6,134 nt of DNA from the NCBI GenBank assembly GCA_025934635.1, contig JAICWX010000437.1, positions 1 through 6,134 on the forward strand, read 5' to 3'. A program made the position numbers and the translations under genes. The notes below the pieces were generated by a model. That model searched no databases. It was given only the letters and a program-made list of their open reading frames with translations, and had not been told where the DNA came from. Below, in pieces: positions 1 to 5,500 of the stretch (position 1 is the stretch's first letter; the number at the start of each line of letters is the position of its first letter). Source of the stretch: Streptosporangiaceae bacterium. Its GTDB lineage: Bacteria > Actinomycetota > Actinomycetes > Streptosporangiales > Streptosporangiaceae.

Positions 1-2
1 CC

Positions 3-329
3 CGGGGGGTCGGCGGACCTGTCGACTGGGGGACGTTCGTCGGGTGGCCATCTTCGCTGGTATTCGCCCCACATCCAGCGGGACTCCTTAGCGTCCTTGT
101 CCCATTTCTGGGCCTGCGCTTGTTCCTCGGCGGTGTTCCGTCGCGCCGTGCCGGATACGGCCTGGTGCTGGTCGGCGTATTGTTCCTGGCGGCTGCGGGT
201 CTCGGCTGGGACGGGTCGGCCGCCACCTCGCTGGCCGCTCCGGTGGTCCGGGATCTTCTCGGATGGCTCGTTTGCCTCATCTGGCCAGTCGGCTCCCACC
301 TGGGGTCACGTCCAGGCTGCATCACATGA
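3..329 (+). CDS. Possible 3' end of a membrane-protein gene (partial at the window edge)
   Basis: This frame is open from the left edge to a TGA at 327-329 and gives 108 residues with no start inside the window that is clearly better than a simple run-in. The translation is hydrophobic in blocks: one segment around residues 25-40 (LLSVLVPFLGLRLFLGG), one around 49-64 (YGLVLVGVLFLAAAGLGW), and one near the end (LLGWLVCLIWPVG). This suggests two or three membrane helices. Over codons 120-284, GC by codon position is roughly 76/55/78 percent, with the minimum at position 2, as expected for a real membrane-protein frame. Third-position GC is clearly lower than in the genes to the right, so this may be a decaying or transferred gene. 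A second frame (1-402) is also open but reads as Trp/Cys/Ser-rich shadow sequence. I do not recognise a family. Confidence 0.35.
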   Translation, partial: RGVGGPVDWGTFVGWPSSLVFAPHPAGLLSVLVPFLGLRLFLGGVPSRRAGYGLVLVGVLFLAAAGLGWDGSAATSLAAPVVRDLLGWLVCLIWPVGSHLGSRPGCIT

Positions 330-578
330 CGTGATGCTAGGACCACCAGATATCACGGTGAGTTACCTATCTGGGCTGGGTGAAATCACGACGAAGGTCT
401 AACCGCTACACCGTGGAACGATTTCCACCGCTGGCCGGTTCACCAGAACGCAACGGGAAGGTGACTCATCGTTTCGGGTGGCGGGAACCCGTCGAGATCA
501 TGGAATGAGCGAACGGTGCGAGCCTGGTGCGGCAATGAGCATGCCGAACGAGACCTTAGTGATCGATCCTCAGGCTTT

Positions 579-634
579 TCATGATCGCGAAGAGTTTTAT
601 ATCAGGAAACGTAGTCAATCCTTCGCGATCATGA
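579..634. repeat. 14-bp perfect inverted repeat (first hairpin of the element)
   Basis: The arms are 579-592 (TCATGATCGCGAAG) and 621-634 (CTTCGCGATCATGA), an exact 14-bp match with a 28-nt AT-rich loop. A perfect arm of this length is unlikely by chance. Neither strand has a T-tract directly after it, so it is not a classical intrinsic terminator. Confidence 0.8.
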
Positions 635-702
635 GCGCAGTGCCATATTGCGTAAGCGCTGGGATTCCAGGGGTGGATGAGGTTCGCCGGTCCGATGTAC
701 TC

Positions 703-755
703 CATGATCGCGGGCAGAAATGGCCGCATAGAGGCCAAAACTGCCCGCGATCATG
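703..755. repeat. 15-bp perfect inverted repeat with nested small stem (second hairpin)
   Basis: The arms are 703-717 (CATGATCGCGGGCAG) and 741-755 (CTGCCCGCGATCATG), an exact 15-bp match. The 23-nt loop contains a second short inverted repeat, TGGCC at 721-725 and GGCCA at 733-737. The arms share the 10-bp core CATGATCGCG with the hairpin at 579-634, which shows that the two are related copies. Confidence 0.8.
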
Positions 756-792
756 AAGCGAACCGCGCGGGAGGCGGGATCCGGCGGAATTC

Positions 793-858
793 GGCGACGT
801 GGGCTGGCGGGGATGGCGACGTGGGATGGCGGGGATGGCGACGTGGCTTGGCGGAGGG
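793..858 (+). repeat. 22-bp tandem repeat, three copies
   Basis: Units at 793-814, 815-836 and 837-858 each begin GGCGACGTGG. The first two differ at two positions; the third diverges toward its end. The repeat lies in non-coding sequence about 110-175 bp upstream of the sigma factor start. It could be simple slippage in G-rich DNA or a repeated protein-binding site. Each unit carries a GACGT core, but I see no known operator in it. Confidence 0.75.
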
Positions 859-913
859 GCAAGGGGAGGTGGGCTGGAGGGCGGGCTCGGTGATCTTGGG
901 GAGGTGTCAACTT

Positions 914-940
914 GGGGGTGGGGTGGGGGCGTGTAGGGGG
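914..940 (+). promoter_or_regulatory. Canonical G-quadruplex motif in the leader of the sigma operon
   Basis: Four G-runs of 5, 4, 5 and 5 residues are separated by loops of 1 (T), 1 (T) and 6 (CGTGTA) nt, all on the coding strand. Further G-runs at 898-901, 955-957 and 959-964 flank it. The motif ends 11 nt before the ribosome binding site of the sigma factor gene. It could therefore fold in the non-template DNA strand or in the mRNA leader and affect transcription or translation initiation. The motif is directly visible; any regulatory effect is inference. Confidence 0.55.
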
Positions 941-951
941 TGGAACTGACT

Positions 952-957
952 GGAGGG
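952..957 (+). promoter_or_regulatory. Ribosome binding site of the sigma factor gene
   Basis: GGAGGG lies 10 nt before the ATG at 968, which supports that start over the in-frame GTG at 989. The GTG start would give the N-terminus VDEGFAAWV, closer to typical SigE-family proteins, but a purine-rich GGTGG tract is all that precedes it. The two starts differ by seven residues. Confidence 0.55.
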
Positions 958-967
958 TGGGGGGTGG

Positions 968-1564
968 ATGAGGGGCGACGGTGGTGGGGTGGATGAGGGG
1001 TTCGCGGCTTGGGTGCGGGAGCGGGGGGAGCATCACCTGCGGGTGGCGGTGCTGCTGACCGGGGACTGGCATGCGGCGGAGGATCTGGTGCAGGCCAGCT
1101 TGGTGAAGCTGTACCGGGTGTGGCCGCGGCTGGTGGCCGGGGCGGATCCGGACGTGAAACCGGGAGGCGTGGACGTGAAACCGGGAGGCGTGGACGCGGG
1201 GCCGGGGGGCTTCGGGCCGGATCCGAGAGGCATTGATGCGTATTTGCGGCGGGTGATGGTTAATACGCAGCGGTCCTGGTGGCGGGCGCGGTGGCGGCGG
1301 GAAATGCCGGCGGCGCAGCTGCCTGAGGGGATCGGCGGGGACGATATCGCGGAGCGGCAGGCGGTGGGGGCGCTGGTGCGGCAGGCGCTGGCGGGGTTGT
1401 CGCGGCAGCAGCGGGCGGTGCTGGTGCTGCGGTATTGCGAGGACCTGCCGGAGGCCGAGGTGGCAGAAATCCTGGGGTGCTCGGTCGGGACCGTCAAGAC
1501 GCATGCGCACCGCGGGTTGGCGGCGCTGCGGGGGCGGCTGGGGAGCGAGTTGAGCTCGCTGTGA
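968..1564 (+). CDS. SigE-family RNA polymerase sigma factor (sigma-70 family, ECF-like)
   Basis: This 198-residue protein should bind core RNA polymerase and direct it to a small set of promoters, typically for envelope or stress genes. Sigma region 2 covers roughly residues 11-57 and 89-113, with the family hallmarks VAVLLTGDWHAAEDLVQASL and AYLRRVMVNTQRSWWR. Sigma region 4 covers about 135-192, with LSRQQRAVLVLRYCEDLPEA and a helix-turn-helix near 163-186 (EVAEILGCSVGTVKTHAHRG). These match the actinobacterial SigE family (TIGR02983 type), which has only regions 2 and 4. The oddity is a stretch at about residues 59-88 of seven-residue Gly/Pro-rich repeats, placed between two helices of region 2 where the family usually has a short turn. 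A putative membrane partner follows 45 nt downstream in the same operon. The family is clear; target promoters cannot be read from the sequence. Confidence 0.93.
   Translation: MRGDGGGVDEGFAAWVRERGEHHLRVAVLLTGDWHAAEDLVQASLVKLYRVWPRLVAGADPDVKPGGVDVKPGGVDAGPGGFGPDPRGIDAYLRRVMVNTQRSWWRARWRREMPAAQLPEGIGGDDIAERQAVGALVRQALAGLSRQQRAVLVLRYCEDLPEAEVAEILGCSVGTVKTHAHRGLAALRGRLGSELSSL
1150..1233 (+). repeat. In-frame 21-bp minisatellite inside the sigma factor gene
   Basis: Units at 1150-1170 and 1171-1191 are identical. The unit at 1192-1212 is diverged and the one at 1213-1233 is strongly diverged. They encode the heptapeptides DVKPGGV, DVKPGGV, DAGPGGF and GPDPRGI. The period is a multiple of three, so copy-number change alters protein length without a frameshift. 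It lies in the turn between region 2 helices of the sigma factor. Confidence 0.85.
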
Positions 1565-1598
1565 AGTTGAGGTCGCTGTGAAGTTGAGGTCGCTGTGA
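1548..1598 (+). repeat. 17-bp tandem repeat copying the 3' end of the sigma factor gene
   Basis: Units are 1548-1564 (AGTTGAGCTCGCTGTGA), 1565-1581 and 1582-1598 (both AGTTGAGGTCGCTGTGA). The first unit is the actual end of the sigma factor coding sequence including its TGA. The two identical copies fill most of the 45-nt spacer before the next gene. Each unit contains a GTGA start/stop overlap word. The third copy ends on the first A of the AAGGAG ribosome binding site of the downstream gene. Confidence 0.9.
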
Positions 1599-1603
1599 AG
1601 GAG
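1598..1603 (+). promoter_or_regulatory. Ribosome binding site that sets the start of the membrane partner gene
   Basis: AAGGAG is followed by a 6-nt spacer and the ATG at 1610. This is a much better arrangement than the in-frame GTG at 1595, which overlaps the repeat and has only a GAGG (1586-1589) before it. The protein start is therefore taken as MNDTEEMRRL. Confidence 0.75.
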
Positions 1604-1609
1604 CAGAAC

Positions 1610-2536
1610 ATGAATGACACGGAAGAGATGCGACGGCTGTTCGCGGTGGCGACCGAGGACATGCCGCCGGGGATCGACCTGCTGCGGGGCGTCAGGGCAC
1701 AAACCCAGAGGCGGCGGACGCGGACCCGGGTGGCGCTGTCGGCGGGGGCGGCGGGGGTCGTGGCGGCGGCGACCGCGATCACGGTCTCGGCCGTCCAGGC
1801 GCCGTCGGCGCTGGCCCAGGTCACCCAGGCGGCGGCCCGGACGGCCGGGCAGAGCTACCGGGTGAGCTCGGTGAGCACGCCGGTGATCGCCGGGCACGGG
1901 GTTCAGGGGCCGGTGAAAATCAGCGGCGTGTTCGACCCGGCCCGGAGACTCGGCGATGAGCGGACCGGCGACGGGCTGGAGGTGCGCTTCGCGGGCGGCT
2001 CGATGTACGTGCCGCTGGTCCCGGCGATGCGGGCTGCGTACGAGAAGGCGCACGGGACGCCGATCCCGGCCGGGAAGAGCTGGCTGCGGGTGCCCGGGCC
2101 GGGCACCGGGGACGGCGTGCCCGCGCTCGAGATCACCCAGGTGGGCGGGACCACGACCGGGCTCGGGCAGCTGAACCCGCAGGACCTGCTGGCCCTGTTG
2201 CAGCGGTCGAGCCAGGTCAGCAAGCAGGGGCCGGCGTCGGGGCCGGGCTGGACCGGGACCGCGTACACGTTCACCGCCAGCCTGACCGCCGGCGGTCCGC
2301 CGCACCTGCGGCTGAGCAGCACCGGCACGGTCGACGTGGACCGGCAGGGGCGGGTCAGGCAGCTGGACGCGACGGAGACCGTGGGCCGGACGGTGCATAA
2401 GACCCACGTGACGTTCGGGGATTTCGGGCTCACGGTCGCGGTGAGCCCGCCGCCGGCCAGCGAGACGTTCACTCCCCCGGCCGGGAACCTCGGCCCGCGC
2501 CCGACCCTGAGCCCGTCACCGGCCGGCTCCGGCTGA
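1610..2536 (+). CDS. Single-pass membrane protein with LppX/LolA-like outer domain; probable sigma-factor partner
   Basis: This 308-residue protein has a cytoplasmic N-terminus of about 40 residues that ends in a basic stretch (QTQRRRTRTR). One membrane helix follows at about 41-62 (VALSAGAAGVVAAATAITVS), then an extracytoplasmic domain at about 82-290 and a Pro/Ser-rich tail. The outer domain shows the pattern of LppX/LprAFG and LolA/RseB-like folds: ISGVFDPARR, then EVRFAGGSMYVPL, a KSWLRVP strand, a DLLALLQRSSQVSKQG helix, VDVDRQGRVRQLD, and near the end VTFGDFGLTVAVSPPPASET. In that fold class the domain binds lipid or senses envelope state. Position directly after a SigE-family sigma gene suggests it restrains or reports to that sigma factor. 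The protein has no cysteine at all, so a zinc-binding anti-sigma domain is excluded, and no lipobox is present. The anti-sigma role is inference from context. Confidence 0.72.
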   Translation: MNDTEEMRRLFAVATEDMPPGIDLLRGVRAQTQRRRTRTRVALSAGAAGVVAAATAITVSAVQAPSALAQVTQAAARTAGQSYRVSSVSTPVIAGHGVQGPVKISGVFDPARRLGDERTGDGLEVRFAGGSMYVPLVPAMRAAYEKAHGTPIPAGKSWLRVPGPGTGDGVPALEITQVGGTTTGLGQLNPQDLLALLQRSSQVSKQGPASGPGWTGTAYTFTASLTAGGPPHLRLSSTGTVDVDRQGRVRQLDATETVGRTVHKTHVTFGDFGLTVAVSPPPASETFTPPAGNLGPRPTLSPSPAGSG

Positions 2537-2540
2537 CCCG

Positions 2541-5500
2541 TTAAGACATTGACGCCGAACGAGCCTGGTATCCGCCGCCGCCGAGGCCGAACCGGGCTCG
2601 TTCGGCGGCCGCCAGGTGGGCTTCGGCGAGAACCAGGTCGATGCCCGCCAGGGCGGGTGCCTGCCAGGCGAGGTCGGTCCAGCGACCGCGCCACGTGCGC
2701 TCGAAGGAGCGGCAGGCCTCGTCACCGCGGGCGGCGATGCGCGCCACCAGGGCGAGCGACGCGGACATGGCGGCGAGCGGGCCCTGCGCACCGGGGTCAT
2801 TGCGGGTCGCGATCCAGCTGGCCGCGCGGTGGTAGGGGGACGCGGCCAGCAGCCGCTTGGCCGAGCTGACCACGGTGGACGCGTCCTGGGCGGCCCGGGC
2901 CAGCGCGGGCGTGCGGAAGACGTCGGCGGCCAGCTGGCTGGCGGCGTCGGCGCGGGTGGCCGCGTCGAGCAGCGGCCGCGGGACCACCGAGGGGGAAGCG
3001 GCCTGGGGGTTCGGGTCGTTGCCGCCGCTGAGGACGGCGGCCAGGGCCGGGCCGCACTGGGCCAGGGCGGCCTCGATGACGACCGCGGCGGGATCCTCGT
3101 CCGGATAGTCGGGACCGGACAGGAGGCGGCTGCAGAGCACGGCGGCGGCCGCCGGGACGAGGTCCCACAGGCGTTCGGCCGCCTGCATGTCGTCCATCAT
3201 GACCGGGCGGGCAGCGGCCAGGCCGGTCCTGATCAGGCCGGTGACGCAGGCGGCGGCGTCCAGCCCGGAGTCGAGGAAGCCGGTCAGCGCCAGGCTGGGC
3301 TGGGTGGCCAGCGCGGCCGAGCAGCGCTCGCGCAGGTCGGCCGGGGCGCCGGTGGCGATCAAGTCGCCGGCCAGGTGGAGGAGCCGCCACAGGTGCTCGA
3401 CCCGGCGGGGCCGGAACGGCAGGTCCCGCTCCCCCGCCAGGAACCGGGACAGCGCGTCCTCCTCCAGGTCGCCGCTGGCCGGCAGGCCCGGGGCGACGCA
3501 GGCGAAGGCGTCCCGGCCGGGCCAGTCGGGCCAGTTCACCGGGGCCGACGGGTCCTCGGCGCGGAGCAGGACGCGGAGCGGGCCGGCGTCACGGACCTCG
3601 GGCGGGAGCTTGACCACGCCGTCGGCCGGGACCGGGACCACGGCCGGGGCCCGCCAGGGCGCGCGGTCCAGGTAGAGCGCGACGGCCAGGCCTTCCGACT
3701 GAGCGCAGCCGCGGATGGTCAGCTTTCCGGAGCTGATCTCGGCGCCGCTGGCCACCGGGCGGGCGGAGCTCACGAACACGGCGGCGCCCATGGGACCGGC
3801 GGAGCCATGGACTCCGTTGGGGCGGCGGTGGTACGTGGGACTCACCCGGGCGGCTGGGCTCAGTGGGAGGGCGGAACGCGAGGGCATGGCGGCGCGCAGG
3901 GGTGTCGGGGGTGCAGTGGAGCCTGACGGAGCGGCGGCGTGAGCTTGCGGGTCCCGGGGGTCGGCGGGGGTGACGATGACGGGTTCGGTGCCGGCACCGA
4001 CGTGGAGGTCGGTGACGAGGGGGCGGTCGGCCGGGCCGAGGTCGGGGACGGTGGCGCCTTCGGCCACGAAGATGGTGGTGCGGAGGCTGCGGCCGAGCGG
4101 GCCGCGGACCGCGATGTCGAACTCGCCCAGGATGGGGCGGGGCAGGCCGTCCCAGATGTCGGGCTCGCCGCCGTCGGCGAACTCGCGCGAGACCGCGGCG
4201 GGGCCGCCGACGGGGCGGATGGTGACGTGCCAGCGGGCGTCGCCGGGGAGCTGGAGGCGCGGGGGTTCCGGGTAGACGGGCAGGCCGTAGGGGGTGGACA
4301 CGCCGGGGAGGGGGGTACCGGGGAGCAGCCGGGGGCGCGGGTCCCGTCGCACGGGGTGCACGGGGGCGGAGGCGGCGGCCCGCGCCGCAGGCGCCGGAGA
4401 GGGCTGCGCCGCAGGCGCCGGAGAGGGCTGCGGCAGGGATACCGAGAGGGCCTGCTCGAGGGAGATCAGGCGCAGGCGCCAGCCGGGCCAGGGGGGCGGG
4501 GCCTCGGTGACCGTGCGGATGTCGCCGGTGGCGGCCAGATCCAGGTCGGCGGGGTGCAGGGTCCACACCAGGTCGGGGGGCAGGGGCAGCCGGGCGGGGA
4601 GGTGGCGGCCGTCCTCGGCGAAGAACAGCAGGGGGTCGGCGGAGGAGACGACGAGCAGCTCGCTGGCGTGGTCGGAGCCGGCCAGGGTGACGTGGACGGC
4701 GCGGACCGGGCGGGGCAGGGCGTGCGCGGCGGGCGGGGCGATCTCGGCGGAGCCCGCGCTGCGGGCGCGGCTGCGGACGGTGACGGGGTCGCCGCCGGCG
4801 ATCACCTGCCAGGAGGCGACCTCGTCCGGAGGTTCGGCGACGGCGGGGAGGATGACGTGGACGGCGGGGGCGTTCGGGTCGAGGGCGAGACGCGGGGCCG
4901 GGGTCGAGCGGAGGGCGGGGATCTCGGCCCGGCGGGAGGATGGGCGGCCGGGGCCCCAGGCGCCGGTTTCCTTGCGGGCGGCGTCGGTGAAGCGGGCGGG
5001 CAGGCCGACGCCGGACAGGTCCGGGTCGCGGGAGGCCAGGCGGTCCGCGCGGGCGGCCGGGTGATCCGGGCGGGAAGCCAGGCGGTCCGCGCGGGCGGGC
5101 GGGCGGAAGGACAGCTGGTCGAGGAGGTCCAGGCAGCGGTCGGTCAGGTCGAGGGCCTCGTCGCCGGCCTCGGCCAGGAACTGGCGGGCGGGCTCGTCCA
5201 GGCCGGCCAGCCGCAGGCGGCGGCCGGGGGTGGTGGCCCAGGCCAGGAAGCCCTCGGCGGCCAGCGCGGGCTCGAGGCGGCGGCGGCCGCGGAGCAGCCG
5301 GAAGAACCGGCCCAGGTCGAATTCGGGGAAACCGGCGTCGGCCAGCGGCTGGGCGGGCGGCGGCGGGGCGGTCTCGCCGGACGGCAGGAAGATGCTGGGC
5401 TGGCCGGTGCCGGAGACATACAGGTGATCCCGGGCCCGGGTGCACGCGACGAACAGGACGCAGCGTTCCCGCTGCAGGTCCTGGACGTGCGCGGCCGCGT

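Larger units (their letters stand above)
578..757. repeat. MITE/REP-like palindromic element with imperfect terminal inverted repeats
   Basis: The left end (578-598) and right end (737-757) are inverted repeats matching at 18 of 21 positions; both begin TTCATGATCGCG reading inward. Two further inverted copies of the core CATGATCGCG lie inside, so the element carries four copies in alternating orientation arranged as two hairpins (579-634 and 703-755). The segment is AT-richer than everything around it and encodes nothing convincing. No clear target-site duplication flanks it. The structure fits a non-autonomous mobile element or a REP-type bacterial interspersed element. It could also be a transcript-level double hairpin such as a terminator for the gene on the left. 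Confidence 0.5.
330..967. other. Long gene-free region upstream of the sigma factor operon
   Basis: I see no convincing coding sequence here. The ORFs present on either strand lack a good ribosome binding site, have poor codon-position bias and run through inverted repeats. The left part (320-440) contains several GTGA/TCAC words, including an imperfect 15-bp palindrome at 321-335 (ATCAC-N5-GTGAT) and a short hairpin at 413-428 (GTGGAA/TTCCAC). These are operator-like at best. The middle (578-757) is an AT-richer palindromic element. The right part (780-967) is extremely G-rich on the + strand, with a 22-bp tandem repeat and a G-quadruplex motif. The sigma operon promoter should lie here, but I could not place a -35/-10 pair with confidence. 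Confidence 0.6.

Noticed and set aside
97..402. 101-residue frame on the + strand
   Set aside because: It is rich in Trp, Cys and Ser, as expected for an out-of-phase reading of a hydrophobic gene. The frame at 3-329 fits coding statistics better.
415..440. ECF-type promoter: GGAAC at 415-419, 16 nt, CGGTT at 436-440
   Set aside because: The spacing is right, but the -10-like part is weak. It lies more than 500 nt from the sigma gene with the palindromic element in between, so autoregulation cannot be claimed.
579..755. CRISPR-like array from repeated CATGATCGCG cores
   Set aside because: The copies alternate in orientation and spacing is irregular, so they are inverted repeats, not direct repeats with uniform spacers.
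478..756. Possible 92-residue small protein on the + strand
   Set aside because: It runs through both hairpins, has near-random third-position GC in the repeat part, and lacks a ribosome binding site at a useful distance from any of its starts.
629..2407. 592-residue open frame on the - strand
   Set aside because: It is an antisense shadow of the sigma and membrane-partner genes. Its translation is dominated by Pro/Arg/His runs, and it crosses the palindromic element and non-coding repeats.
2616..3926. 436-residue open frame on the + strand
   Set aside because: It is a Gly/Arg/Gln-rich shadow antisense to the C-terminal extension of the helicase, with no ribosome binding site or domain pattern.
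3589..5445. 618-residue open frame on the - strand in another phase
   Set aside because: It is a Pro/Arg-only composition typical of a shifted frame of a GC-rich gene. The true frame carries the conserved helicase residues.
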